Below, in pieces: positions 54,760-62,832 of a stretch of DNA of 64,000 bases. This DNA comes from Thiobacter sp. AK1 (GTDB lineage: Bacteria; Pseudomonadota; Gammaproteobacteria; Burkholderiales; Thiobacteraceae): NCBI RefSeq assembly GCF_039822265.1, contig NZ_JBAJEX010000004.1:62001-126000 (forward strand). Direction: 5' to 3'. The number at the start of each line of letters is the position of its first letter. The stretch's first letter is position 1. The translations under genes and the position numbers were made by a program. The notes beneath the pieces were generated by a model. That model did not search any database, had not been told where the DNA came from, and saw only the letters and a list, made by a program, of their open reading frames with translations.

Positions 54760-55215
54760 ATGCAACGTTTGCTAGTCATTACCACACTCGCCGCCACCGC
54801 GTTTGTGCTCACCGGCTGTCCGGCCACCATGTCCAGCGGCACCTACACCCGCGAGCAGGCGCGTCAGGCTCAGGAAGTTCAGATGGGCCGCGTGGAGAGC
54901 GTGCGCGAAGTGATGATCGAAGGCACCAAGTCCGTGGTTGGGCCCGCCGCCGGCGCTGCAGTGGGGGGCATCGCCGGCAGTAACATCGGCGGTGGCAAAG
55001 GCAGCACCGTGGGGGCCATCGTCGGCGCCGTGGCCGGTGGCGTGGCCGGAGCCGCCATCGAGGAAGGCGTGACCCGCACCAAGGGTCTGGAGATTACCGT
55101 CAAACTGGACAATGGCCGCATGATCGCCGTCACCCAGGCAGCGGACGAGGAGTTCCGGCCCGGTGACCGCGTGCGCGTGCTCACCGGAGGCGGCGTAACC
55201 CGCGTCACTCATTGA
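54760..55215 (+). CDS. Glycine-zipper outer membrane lipoprotein (SlyB/17-kDa type)
   Basis: A 151-residue lipoprotein. The ATG at 54760 follows GGAGG and gives the lipobox LTGC at Cys20. The middle is a glycine-zipper membrane segment (GPAAGAAVGGIAGSNIGGG, then AIVGAVAGGVAGAAIEEGV) and the C-terminus is a small beta domain (GLEITVKLDNGRMIAVTQ, FRPGDRVRVLTGGG). SlyB-like proteins stabilise the outer membrane. Gene follows the kinase by 29 bp. Confidence 0.88.
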   Translation: MQRLLVITTLAATAFVLTGCPATMSSGTYTREQARQAQEVQMGRVESVREVMIEGTKSVVGPAAGAAVGGIAGSNIGGGKGSTVGAIVGAVAGGVAGAAIEEGVTRTKGLEITVKLDNGRMIAVTQAADEEFRPGDRVRVLTGGGVTRVTH

Positions 55216-55390
55216 GCCAGCGGGGCCGCCAAGGAGTCCGAGACGGCCTCATTCCCACGCAATCGGACATCCAGGCTGTCATGGCCCCGCGTTCCTGGAT
55301 CCCGGATCGCTGCGGCGGCGGAGGATGACGTGTGCCGGTGCTCGCCGCGCTCGGCTGTCATGACCGGAATCCTCACCAAAAGGGAGCAAA

Positions 55391-55963
55391 ATGCGATTCA
55401 TCGAACACTTGCTGGAACTCCTGATCTTCAACGCCCGCTGGCTACTTGCACCGTTTTATCTAGGGCTGGTGGTGGGTATTGGCCTGATCCTGTTGAAGTT
55501 TGCCCAGGAGTTCCTACACGTGCTGCCCCACGTGTTCGAAATGAGCGAAGGCGATCTCATCCTGGCGGTGCTCACCCTGGTGGACATGTCGCTGGTAGCC
55601 AATCTGCTGCTCATCATCATCTTCAGTGGCTACGAAAACTTCGTCTCCAAGATCGACACCGCTGGCCATGAGGACCGGCCGGACTGGATGGGCAAGGTGG
55701 ACTTCTCCGGCCTCAAGGTCAAGGTGATCGCTTCCATCGTCGCCATTTCCGCGATTGAGCTGTTGAAGACCTTCGTCAACATCATGGCCCTCATCGAGGC
55801 GGACAAGAATCCCAACGCCGAGTGGGTGTGGACCAATGCCGACACCGCCATCGCCTGGAAGGTGGGCATCCATGCCATCCTGGTGGTATCGGGCGTGCTG
55901 TTCGCGCTGATGGATCGCATCGCCGAAGGGGCCCATGAAATCAAGCACCGCGCCAAACACTGA
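55391..55963 (+). CDS. yqhA: YqhA/UPF0114 family membrane protein
   Basis: A 190-residue protein with four hydrophobic helices. It starts MRFIEHLLELLIFNARWLLA and contains LILAVLTLVDMSLVANLLLI and FSGYENFVSKID, the hallmark of the YqhA family. LKVKVIASIVAISAIELLKT follows. Function is not known; relatives are linked to membrane ion conductance or stress. A GGGAG ribosome-binding site precedes the ATG. It overlaps tag by 29 bp. Confidence 0.92.
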   Translation: MRFIEHLLELLIFNARWLLAPFYLGLVVGIGLILLKFAQEFLHVLPHVFEMSEGDLILAVLTLVDMSLVANLLLIIIFSGYENFVSKIDTAGHEDRPDWMGKVDFSGLKVKVIASIVAISAIELLKTFVNIMALIEADKNPNAEWVWTNADTAIAWKVGIHAILVVSGVLFALMDRIAEGAHEIKHRAKH

Positions 55964-56543
55964 AGCCAGGCGCTGCGGCTGGTGCGGGACGGACCCGCTC
56001 TATATCGCCTACCACGACAGCGAATGGGGTGTTCCCTCTTTCGATGACGCGCACCTGTTCGAAATGCTCATTCTCGAGGGGCAGCAAGCTGGCCTGTCCT
56101 GGCTCACCATCCTCAAGAAGCGCGCCGCCCTGCGCGAGGCACTAGCGGGCTTCGACCCACAGCGCCTGGCACGCTTCACCGCGGCCGACATCGAGCGACT
56201 GCTGGACAATCCAGGCATCGTGCGCAACCGCGCCAAGCTCCAAGCAGCCGTCACCAATGCTCGCGCCTTTCTTGAGCTTGCGGCGCACGAAGGCGGTTTT
56301 GCGCCTTTTCTCTGGTCCTTCGTCGAGGGCAGACCGGTTCAGAACCGTTTTCGTCGTCTCGTAGACATCCCCACCCAGACCACTGTTTCCCGTCGGCTTG
56401 CGCGAGCGCTCAAACAACGCGGCTTCCAATTCGTGGGCCCAACCATGTGCTACGCCTACATGCAGGCGGTGGGTCTGGTGAACGACCACCTGGTGAGCTG
56501 CCCGCGCCACGAGGAGGTTGCGTCCCTGGCGCCTGACATCTGA
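55935..56543 (+). CDS. tag: DNA-3-methyladenine glycosylase I
   Basis: A base-excision enzyme removing 3-methyladenine. The 202-residue protein has the zinc-snap ligands near each end (RRCGWCG and YHDSEWG at the N-terminus; NDHLVSCPRHEE at the C-terminus), with LEGQQAGLSWLTILKKR and GFQFVGPTMCYAYMQAVG. It starts inside the yqhA 3' end, so the two are coupled. Confidence 0.95.
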   Translation: MKSSTAPNTEARRCGWCGTDPLYIAYHDSEWGVPSFDDAHLFEMLILEGQQAGLSWLTILKKRAALREALAGFDPQRLARFTAADIERLLDNPGIVRNRAKLQAAVTNARAFLELAAHEGGFAPFLWSFVEGRPVQNRFRRLVDIPTQTTVSRRLARALKQRGFQFVGPTMCYAYMQAVGLVNDHLVSCPRHEEVASLAPDI

Positions 56544-56570
56544 GACATTGCGCGAAGAGTAGGCCCGCGG

Positions 56571-56619
56571 GTCATAAAAGCTTCATCCCTCTTTCACGCC
56601 CACGTCATCGCCGCTTCTT
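56571..56619 (+). promoter_or_regulatory. Pho-box-like array upstream of olsB
   Basis: Five pentamers recur with an exact 11-bp period: GTCAT (56571), TTCAT (56582), TTCAC (56593), GTCAT (56604) and TTCTT (56615). The first 18-bp unit, GGGTCATAAAAGCTTCAT, matches the PhoB box consensus at about 13 of 18 positions including the AT-rich centre. The array ends 38 bp before olsB. PhoB control of ornithine-lipid genes is known in other proteobacteria. Confidence 0.55.
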
Positions 56620-56657
56620 AGCCTGCGCCTCATCGAAAATTCGAAACGAGGTGTGGC

Positions 56658-57416
56658 ATGTTGAACGAGTTGGCGCGTTGGGAAACCCAGGCCCGCTCTG
56701 CCCCGCTCACGCTGAGCCTGGCCCGCTGTGAAGACGAGGTGCGCGAGGCACAGCGCCTGCGCTACAAGGTGTTCGCCGAGGAAATAGGCGCGCGCCTGCC
56801 CAATCCGGAATCAGGGCTTGACCGGGATCTCTTCGACCCCTTCTGCGAGCACCTGCTGGTGCGCGACGCCCGGACGCTGGAAGTGGTCGGCACCTATCGC
56901 CTGCTCACGCCCCGCGGCGCGCGCGAGGCCGGCTGCTTCTATTCCCAGACCGAATTCGACCTGACCCGGCTCAATCATCTGCTCGACCGCACGCTGGAAG
57001 TGGGCCGCGCCGCGGTGCATCCTGCCTACCGCAATGGCGGCGTAATCACGCTACTGTGGGCAGGACTGGCCCGCTTCATCGAGCAGCATGGCTTCGATTA
57101 CCTGATCGGCTGCGCCAGCATCGGCATGGCCGATGGTGGCCATGCGGCCGCAAGCCTGTTCCGCCGCATCGGCATTGAGCACATGAGCCCGGTGGAGTGG
57201 CGTGTATTTCCCCGCAACCGGCTGCCTCTGGAATCCCTGGACAACACGCTCAACGTGCCCTTGCCGCCCCTGCTCAAGGGCTACATCCGTGTAGGCTGCT
57301 ATGTCTGTGGCGCGCCGGCCTGGGACCCGGACTTCAACACCGCCGACCTGATGCTGATCCTGCCGCGGGCGCTGATGAATCCGCGCTATTCCCGTCATTT
57401 TCTGCCCCACGGCTGA
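56658..57416 (+). CDS. olsB: Ornithine lipid N-acyltransferase OlsB
   Basis: OlsB transfers a 3-hydroxyacyl group from acyl-ACP to the amino group of ornithine, the first step of ornithine lipid. The 252-residue GNAT-like protein has EAQRLRYKVFAEEIGARLPN, ARTLEVVGTYRLLTP, LEVGRAAVHPAYRNGGVITL and LPPLLKGYIRVGCYVCGAPA, which match the OlsB family well. The acyltransferase downstream would complete the pathway. A Pho-box-like array lies before it. Confidence 0.9.
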   Translation: MLNELARWETQARSAPLTLSLARCEDEVREAQRLRYKVFAEEIGARLPNPESGLDRDLFDPFCEHLLVRDARTLEVVGTYRLLTPRGAREAGCFYSQTEFDLTRLNHLLDRTLEVGRAAVHPAYRNGGVITLLWAGLARFIEQHGFDYLIGCASIGMADGGHAAASLFRRIGIEHMSPVEWRVFPRNRLPLESLDNTLNVPLPPLLKGYIRVGCYVCGAPAWDPDFNTADLMLILPRALMNPRYSRHFLPHG

Positions 57417-57463
57417 CACGCCACGGCTTTGCACCGTCCGGCGCGGGACGGTAGCATCGCCCG

Positions 57464-58306
57464 ATGGACGAGAAGACTCCCGCGACCGGTGCCGAGGCGT
57501 TGCCAAACCGGGCCACGACGCAAGGTGGGATCGCCCGCCTCCTTATCAAGCTCGTCCTGCTCGCGTTCCACTTGGCCTGGGGCGCGGTGCTGGCGGCCCT
57601 GGTCTTCCCCTTCGCCACGCAAGCCCGGCGCGAAGCCATCATCGAACGCTGGGCGCAGGCTTTGCTTGGGCGACTATCCGTGCGCGTCACCGTCACGGGT
57701 GTGCTTGCGGTCCGCAAGGGTGCCGTCTTCGTCGCCAATCACATCTCCTGGCTCGACGTGTGGCTGCTGGACAGCCAGCGGGCATGCCGGTTTGTGGCCA
57801 AGGCAGAGGTGGCGCGCTGGCCGCTGATCGGCTGGCTGGCAAAAAAAACCGGCACGCTCTTCATTCGTCGGGAACAACGACATCACACTGCCGCCATCAA
57901 CCGGGAGATCGCCGCCGCCCTCGCCGACGGCGCCTGTATCGCCCTGTTTCCCGAGAGCACGACCAGCGACGGCCTAAGGCTGCGCCGCTTCCACCCTTCC
58001 CTGTTGCAGCCCGCAGTGGATCTGGGCGCGCCGGTGATTCCTGTGGCGATCCGTTATGTGGACGCGGCGGGCAACCCGGACACCACCCCGGCCTACATTG
58101 ATCAGATGACGCTGCTCGACTCGCTTACGCGCATCATCAAGGCCGAAACAGTTCACGCCGAGCTTGCCTTTCTGCCCGCCATCTCCACGCGCGGGCGCAA
58201 CCGGCGCGAAATCGCGCGCGCAGCCCAGGCCGCTATCGCAGCGGCCTTGTCCCTGCCAGACCCTGACAGGACACCTGAAACAGCGCCCGGTCTTCCAAGC
58301 GCATAG
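57464..58306 (+). CDS. olsA: Lyso-ornithine lipid/1-acyl-glycerol-3-phosphate O-acyltransferase (PlsC family)
   Basis: A 280-residue membrane acyltransferase with one N-terminal hydrophobic segment (IKLVLLAFHLAWGAVLAALV). Catalytic motif I is NHISWLD (His and Asp), and motif III is IALFPESTTSDGLRL. Its place 47 bp after olsB marks it as the likely OlsA that adds the second acyl chain to lyso-ornithine lipid, though PlsC activity on glycerolipids is also possible. Its last 74 bases overlap the end of convergent apaH. Confidence 0.85.
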   Translation: MDEKTPATGAEALPNRATTQGGIARLLIKLVLLAFHLAWGAVLAALVFPFATQARREAIIERWAQALLGRLSVRVTVTGVLAVRKGAVFVANHISWLDVWLLDSQRACRFVAKAEVARWPLIGWLAKKTGTLFIRREQRHHTAAINREIAAALADGACIALFPESTTSDGLRLRRFHPSLLQPAVDLGAPVIPVAIRYVDAAGNPDTTPAYIDQMTLLDSLTRIIKAETVHAELAFLPAISTRGRNRREIARAAQAAIAAALSLPDPDRTPETAPGLPSA

Positions 58307-59060
58307 CAGATAGGGCGCCCCCCCACAGGCAGCCCGTGTCCAGGGCGCAGTATTCACTGTTGACATCGAGCCCATGCGCGGACCAGTGACCGAAAACGAT
58401 GGGCGCGCCGCGACTCTTGCGTTCCGGCACTTCATACCAGGGCAAGAAGCCTTCCGGCCGCCGCGACGGTGGTCCCTTGTGGGTGAATTCCATCACGCCC
58501 TCGCGCGTGCAAAAACGCAGCCGCGTCATGGCATTGGTGATGACCCGCAGACGCGCGATGCCAATGAGATCGTCGCGCCACTGGCGGGGCTCGTTCCCGT
58601 ACATGTGCTCAAGGAAGTGGCGATAGCCAGGCCCCGCGAGTTCCCCCTCCACTTCCCGCGCCAGCTCCACTGCACGTAACACCGTCCATTGCGGCAACAG
58701 TCCTGCATGCACCATCAGCCAGCCGTGCTCGAAATGGGCCAGGGGCCGGTGGCGCAGCCATTCCAGCAGCTCCGCGCGATCCGGCGCGGTGAGCACGTCC
58801 TCGAGCGTGTCGTTGTGATGAAGCGGGACGAAGCCCTCCGCCACAGCCAGCAGATGCAAATCGTGGTTGCCCAGCACGGCGACGGCGCGCTCGCCCAAAT
58901 CACGCGCCCAGCGCAACACCTGCAGCGAATGCGGTCCGCGGTTGACCAGATCGCCCACCAGCCAGAGCCGATCCCGGCTAGGGTCGAAAGGGATTTTCTC
59001 CATGAGACGCATGAGCGCCTCGTAACAACCCTGGATGTCGCCAATGACGTAGGTGGCCAT
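58233..59060 (-). CDS. apaH: Diadenosine tetraphosphatase (symmetrical) ApaH
   Basis: Cleaves Ap4A to two ADP and can remove Np4 caps from RNA. The 275-residue protein carries the metallophosphatase motifs TYVIGDIQGCYEAL, WLVGDLVNRGP, VLGNHDLHLL, VHAGLLPQW and VFGHWSAHG. The ATG at 59060 fits the family start; five more codons lie upstream to another possible start. It ends inside the 3' part of the PlsC-like gene on the opposite strand. Confidence 0.94.
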   Translation of the reverse strand: MATYVIGDIQGCYEALMRLMEKIPFDPSRDRLWLVGDLVNRGPHSLQVLRWARDLGERAVAVLGNHDLHLLAVAEGFVPLHHNDTLEDVLTAPDRAELLEWLRHRPLAHFEHGWLMVHAGLLPQWTVLRAVELAREVEGELAGPGYRHFLEHMYGNEPRQWRDDLIGIARLRVITNAMTRLRFCTREGVMEFTHKGPPSRRPEGFLPWYEVPERKSRGAPIVFGHWSAHGLDVNSEYCALDTGCLWGGALSAMRLEDRALFQVSCQGLAGTRPLR

Positions 59061-59173
59061 GCTCGCTCCAAACAAACCGGCGCCATTCTAACCCGCGTAA
59101 CCAGCAAGCACCCGCGCTTTGGCTGCATGTTAGAATCGCGGCCTCCAAGCAACCTTCCGCAGCACCCCTGTCC

Positions 59174-61159
59174 ATGCATGCTCTCAATGCCCCGCAGCGG
59201 GAGGCGGTCAAATACCTCGACGGCCCCCTGCTCGTGCTGGCGGGCGCCGGCAGCGGCAAGACCCGCGTCATCACACACAAGATCGCCTACCTCATCCGCG
59301 ACTGCGGCTACGCGCCCGGCACCATCGCCGCCATCACCTTTACCAACAAGGCGGCACAAGAAATGCAGGAACGTGTGGGCCGCCTGCTGGAAAACCGTTC
59401 CGTGCGCGGGCTCGCGATCACCACTTTCCACGCCCTCGGCTTGCAGATCCTGCGCCAGGAAGCCGCGCGCATTGGCTATAAGCCGCGCTTTTCCGTGCTC
59501 GATGCTGCCGACAGCCTGCACCTGCTGGCGGAGATCCTGAAGACGACGGACAAGAGTCTGCTCAAGCGCATCCAGCACCGCATCTCGCGCTGGAAGAACG
59601 ATCTGGTGGCGCCCGGGGCGGCGGCCACCCAAGCCGATAGCGAACAGGCCGTGGCCGCGGCGCGCGCCTATGTCGCCTACCAGGACACTTTGCGCGCCTA
59701 TCAGGCCATGGATTTCGACGACTTGATCCGCCTGCCGGTGGAACTGCTGGAACGCGATCCCGAAGCGCGCGGCAAGTGGCAAGACCGCCTGCGCTACCTG
59801 CTGGTGGACGAATACCAGGACACCAATCTCGGCCAGTACCGGCTGATGAAACTGCTCGCCGGCGCGCGCGCGGCCTTCACCGCCGTGGGCGACGACGACC
59901 AGGCGATCTATGCCTGGCGCGGCGCCAACGTGGAAAACCTGCGCCTGCTGCAGGACGACTTTCCACGCCTGAAGGTAATCAAGCTGGAACAGAACTACCG
60001 CTCCACCCTGCGCATCCTGCGCGCCGCCAATCATCTGATCGCCCACAACACCAAGCTGTTCGAGAAGAAACTGTGGAGCGAGCTCGGCCTGGGCGAACCC
60101 ATCCATGTGTTCGCCGCGCGCGACGACGAGGCAGAAGCCGAGAACGTGGTCATGCGCATCGAAGCCCACCGGTTGCAACATCGCACCCACTATGGCGATT
60201 ACGCCATTCTCTACCGCGGCAACCACCAGGCGCGCCCCTTCGAAGAGGCGCTGCGGGCGCGGCGCATTCCCTACCAGGTCTCCGGCGGCCAGTCCTTTTT
60301 CGAGCGCACCGAGATCAAGGACATCACCGCCTATTTGCGCCTCATCCACAATAGCGACGACGACCCTGCCTTCATCCGCGCCATCACCACCCCTAGGCGT
60401 GGCGTGGGTGTGCAGACCCTGGAGAAACTCGGTGCCTACGCGGCAAGCCGTCACCTATCCCTGTTCGCCGCGGTGTTCGAAGTCGGGTTCGAGGCCCAAC
60501 TGACTGCCCGCCAATACGAGCCGTTGGCGGCGTTTTGCCATTTCATCAATGGACTGGAGTACCGCGCCGCGCGCGAACCCGCCGGCGTCATCCTGCAGGA
60601 TATGCTGCGCGGCATCGGCTATGAAACCTGGCTGTTCGACCAAGCAGAGCCGCGCATCGCAGAAACACGCTGGGCCAACGTGCAGGACTTCGTGGGCTGG
60701 CTTGCCCGCAAGGGCGAGGAAGAAGGCAAGACGCTGGCCGAGCTCGTCCAGACTGTCGCCCTCATGAGCATGTTGGACAATCGGGAGGAAGACGCAAACG
60801 CCGTGAGGCTAACCACCCTGCACGCCGCAAAGGGCCTGGAATTCCGCCACGTTTTCCTGGTGGGCGTGGAAGAAGGCATCCTGCCCCACAGAGAGTGCAT
60901 CGAAAACGGCCAGGTGGAGGAAGAACGGCGTCTCATGTACGTGGGCATCACCCGCGCCCGCGAAAGCCTCACCCTGAGCCATTGCCTCAAGCGCCGCCGC
61001 GCACGCGAGTTCCAGGTGTGCGAGCCCTCGCGCTTCATCGCCGAACTCCCTCAGGACGATTTGCGCATCTCGGGGCGCGAAACCGACCCCATGCGCGACA
61101 AGCAGGAGGGCAGCGCGCGCCTAGCCCAGCTCAAGGCCATGCTGAAGGGCAGCTCTTGA
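59174..61159 (+). CDS. rep: ATP-dependent DNA helicase Rep
   Basis: A superfamily 1A 3'-5' helicase that clears proteins ahead of replication forks. The 661-residue protein has the Walker A LVLAGAGSGKTRVI, motif Ia ITFTNKAAQEM, motif II LLVDEYQDTN, motif III GDDDQAIYAWRGA, motif IV LEQNYRST, motif V LTTLHAAKGLEFRHVFL and motif VI RLMYVGITRARE. The length and MHALNAPQREAVKY start fit Rep rather than UvrD or PcrA. A TAGAAT hexamer lies near 59131 without a clear -35. Confidence 0.93.
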   Translation: MHALNAPQREAVKYLDGPLLVLAGAGSGKTRVITHKIAYLIRDCGYAPGTIAAITFTNKAAQEMQERVGRLLENRSVRGLAITTFHALGLQILRQEAARIGYKPRFSVLDAADSLHLLAEILKTTDKSLLKRIQHRISRWKNDLVAPGAAATQADSEQAVAAARAYVAYQDTLRAYQAMDFDDLIRLPVELLERDPEARGKWQDRLRYLLVDEYQDTNLGQYRLMKLLAGARAAFTAVGDDDQAIYAWRGANVENLRLLQDDFPRLKVIKLEQNYRSTLRILRAANHLIAHNTKLFEKKLWSELGLGEPIHVFAARDDEAEAENVVMRIEAHRLQHRTHYGDYAILYRGNHQARPFEEALRARRIPYQVSGGQSFFERTEIKDITAYLRLIHNSDDDPAFIRAITTPRRGVGVQTLEKLGAYAASRHLSLFAAVFEVGFEAQLTARQYEPLAAFCHFINGLEYRAAREPAGVILQDMLRGIGYETWLFDQAEPRIAETRWANVQDFVGWLARKGEEEGKTLAELVQTVALMSMLDNREEDANAVRLTTLHAAKGLEFRHVFLVGVEEGILPHRECIENGQVEEERRLMYVGITRARESLTLSHCLKRRRAREFQVCEPSRFIAELPQDDLRISGRETDPMRDKQEGSARLAQLKAMLKGSS

Positions 61160-61286
61160 GCCTTGAAAACCTGGTTGGCAGATGTGGCGCCCCCTACTGC
61201 CGCGAAAGCGATGCAAGGCAACGGAAGCGGACATGCCACGCCCGCCTGCCCCCTGGAGAATGCCCGTTGACGGCATCCCCGTCATC

Positions 61287-61300
61287 CCCGCGCAAGCGGG
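61287..61300. repeat. Solo intergenic hairpin palindrome
   Basis: CCCGC and GCGGG arms with a GCAA loop, set in a context like the first hairpin of the 147-bp elements (GTCATCCCCGC ... GGTATCCAG). No terminal inverted repeats accompany it. It is probably an independent short palindromic repeat or a remnant, and also resembles the dRS3 type of Neisseria. Confidence 0.5.
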
Positions 61301-61339
61301 TATCCAGACTTCGATCTGCGCAGCTTGCGCAGTGTCCTA

Positions 61340-61486
61340 TTGAGCGTTACGTAAGTCGTTGACAGGCTGCGTAAGTCAAACGTCATTCCCGCGAAAGCGG
61401 GAATCCAGGGTATGCCTCGCCATGTTCCTGGGTCCCCGCTTTCGCGGGGACGACACAAAGGTGTCACCCATTTACGTAATGCTCAA
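61340..61486 (+). mobile_element. 147-bp non-autonomous element (MITE), copy D1
   Basis: Ends TTGAGCGTTACGTAAG and TTTACGTAATGCTCAA. Internal palindromes are at 61385-61404 (ATTCCCGC-GAAA-GCGGGAAT, a GNRA-capped hairpin) and 61432-61451 (the same design read on the minus strand, with GTCCCCGC/GCGGGGAC). Flanked by TA at 61338-61339 and by the TA at 61487-61488 that it shares with copy D2. Confidence 0.92.
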
Positions 61487-61488
61487 TA

Positions 61489-61635
61489 TTGAGCGTTACG
61501 TAAGTCGTTGACAGGCTGCGTAAGTCAAACGTCATTCCCGCGAAAGCGGGAATCCAGGGTATTCCTCGCCATGTTCCTGGGTCCCCGCTTTCGCGGGGAC
61601 GACACAAAGGTGTCACCCATTTACGTAATGCTCAA
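61489..61635 (+). mobile_element. 147-bp non-autonomous element (MITE), copy D2
   Basis: Directly follows copy D1 in the same orientation, separated by exactly one TA (61487-61488), and is almost identical to it (a change near TATGCCTCGCC/TATTCCTCGCC). The right flank is TA at 61636-61637. This is the arrangement expected if one element inserted into the duplicated TA at the edge of another. Confidence 0.92.
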
Positions 61636-61731
61636 TAGATTCCGCGCGCACGGCGTCTGGCCGGCATGACGAAGAGCGTACCCATCTGCACCAGCAGCAC
61701 CGGTGGGAACGCCTTTCGCCGCAATGGAGCG

Positions 61732-61765
61732 CAAAAAAAACGCGGGGGCGTCCCCGCGTTTTTCA
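61732..61765 (-). terminator. Bidirectional-looking terminator after the cytochrome c gene
   Basis: A 9-bp stem AACGCGGGG/CCCCGCGTT with a short loop, flanked by A8 on the left and T5 on the right. For the minus-strand cytochrome transcript the A-run becomes a run of eight U residues, an ideal intrinsic terminator. It begins about 18 bases after the stop. Confidence 0.85.
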
Positions 61766-61782
61766 AGTCCTGGTGGAATCCG

Positions 61783-62280
61783 TCATTCCTTGGGCTGGAA
61801 GTTGGCGCCTGCGGAGTTGGCCATGTAGGCCACCGTGCGCGCGATCTCGATATCCGAGATGTCCGGATCGCCGCCACGGGGCGGCATGCCGCGGATGCCC
61901 TCGATGGCATGCTTGATCAGCGTCTCGTAACCTTGAGCGATGCGGGGCGCCCAGTCCGCCTTGTTGCCAAACTTGGGTGCGCCCAGCGCCCCCGCCTGAT
62001 GGCAGCTCGTGCACACCGCCTGATACACCTGCTCGCCGGTGCGCTCCACGCGCGGCGCGTTGGGATCGACCGACTTCACCTCCGCAACGGGCTTGATGCG
62101 TTCCCGCACCGCTAAATCGGCGAGTTGGGGATCATCCTTGTCGATATGACTCGCCTGGATGGACAGCACCAGCTGCACAATCAGGACGATGGCGATGATG
62201 GGCGCAGCGAAACCGCCGATCAGGGCGACGATCACCTGCCGCGCAGTGGTCTTGGGAACGCCAGTGCTTTGTTCACTCAT
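61783..62280 (-). CDS. Membrane-anchored monohaem cytochrome c (cytochrome c5 type)
   Basis: A 165-residue protein. ATG at 62280 is preferred to an upstream start because the extension lacks family character. An uncleaved anchor (VIVALIGGFAAPIIAIVLIV QLV, residues about 16-38) leads into a periplasmic domain with the haem motif Cys90-x-x-Cys93-His94 (AVCTSCHQAG). Met132 in GMPPRGG is the likely sixth ligand. Such proteins pass electrons to terminal oxidases. Its own promoter and terminator make it monocistronic. Confidence 0.9.
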   Translation of the reverse strand: MSEQSTGVPKTTARQVIVALIGGFAAPIIAIVLIVQLVLSIQASHIDKDDPQLADLAVRERIKPVAEVKSVDPNAPRVERTGEQVYQAVCTSCHQAGALGAPKFGNKADWAPRIAQGYETLIKHAIEGIRGMPPRGGDPDISDIEIARTVAYMANSAGANFQPKE

Positions 62281-62346
62281 AATGATCAAGGCCTTGTGTG
62301 GTTGCCAGATAAAGATCGCCGCGGGAAACCCCACGTAAAGGTCCTG

Positions 62347-62375
62347 ATTATACGGGTTTCGGCCGCTTCGGCCAA
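62347..62375 (-). promoter_or_regulatory. Sigma70-type promoter for the cytochrome c gene
   Basis: On the minus strand TTGGCC (62370-62375, 4 of 6) and a perfect TATAAT (62347-62352) are spaced by exactly 17 bp, giving a leader of about 60 bases before the ATG at 62280. A GGCCGAAGCGGCC dyad lies in the spacer. Confidence 0.7.
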
Positions 62376-62384
62376 GGTAATGCG

Positions 62385-62413
62385 TAGAGCAAAATGCCGA
62401 AAGGCGTTATACT
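62385..62413 (+). promoter_or_regulatory. Candidate tRNA-Arg promoter
   Basis: TATACT at 62408-62413 (5 of 6 consensus) lies 11 bases before the tRNA, with TAGAGC (3 of 6) 17 bp upstream. The -35 is weak, but position and -10 suit a tRNA promoter. Confidence 0.45.
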
Positions 62414-62423
62414 TACGCGGCTT

Positions 62424-62500
62424 GCGCCCGTAGCTCAGTTGGATAGAGTACAGCCCTCCGAAGGCTGGGGTCGGACGTTCGAATCGTCTCGGGCGCGCCA
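62424..62500 (+). tRNA. tRNA-Arg (anticodon CCG)
   Basis: A complete 77-nt cloverleaf. Acceptor arms GCGCCCG/CGGGCGC pair fully, followed by discriminator G and an encoded CCA. The D arm contains GCTCAGTTGGATAGAGT. The anticodon arm is CAGCC-CTCCGAA-GGCTG with anticodon CCG (codon CGG), and the T arm is GGACG-TTCGAAT-CGTCT. It is a single tRNA gene with nothing cotranscribed nearby. Confidence 0.97.
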
Positions 62501-62712
62501 GACAGATGCCTGTTCGGTGCCAGGCGGCGACTCATCAGCAGTACGCACCTCCGTGCCCCACCTTTTCGTCCCCGCAAGGGCGGTGGACCGGCAGCCCGGC
62601 TACGGATTGCCTTTCTCCCATTTCCTTTGGAATGCCGTCGTCGGTCATTGCGCCCACGCGACGCGAGAACCGGATTGTGCAACCCCTTTTCTGTAAATAT
62701 CTGCGGCGGACG

Positions 62713-62832
62713 TCATGACGCGTGGGTTACGGAGGCCTCCTCGGCGCACTGGGCAAGCTTGTGATGCGCCTTGCGCCAGGCTTCCAAAGCGGCCGCGAAG
62801 AGCCGCTCGGCTTCCATCTCGTCAAGGGGCAT
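62713..62832 (-). CDS. Possible small acidic/helical protein (39 residues)
   Basis: MPLDEMEAERLFAAALEAWR then KAHHKLAQCAEEASVTHAS. Codon use is typical of the genome and the peptide reads as an amphipathic helix. No ribosome-binding site precedes the ATG, and the frame stays open upstream to 62946 with non-coding-like residues. It could be the remaining 3' end of a lost gene instead of a complete one. Confidence 0.3.
   Translation of the reverse strand: MPLDEMEAERLFAAALEAWRKAHHKLAQCAEEASVTHAS

Noticed and set aside
55216..55390. Palindrome-like sequence before yqhA (CATTCCC ... ATCCAGG ... TTCCTGGATCCCGG) as a sixth MITE copy
   Set aside because: It recalls the inner part of the element, but neither terminal inverted repeat is present and the palindromes do not pair well. 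At most it is an unrelated or heavily decayed intergenic repeat.
59131..59136. TAGAAT upstream of rep (and a similar one before tsaD at 589-594) as promoters
   Set aside because: No -35 hexamer is found at 16-18 bp in either case, so a -10 match alone is not enough.
58715..60454. Long antisense open frame (about 579 codons) across rep and apaH
   Set aside because: It lies opposite strongly conserved Rep and ApaH coding sequence. Such long frames are expected opposite GC-rich genes, and the translation shows no recognisable domain.
61632..61910. Minus-strand frame ending LVQMGTLFVMPARRRARGIY as a gene
   Set aside because: It overlaps the cytochrome c gene and its terminator, has no ribosome-binding site and shows no domain.
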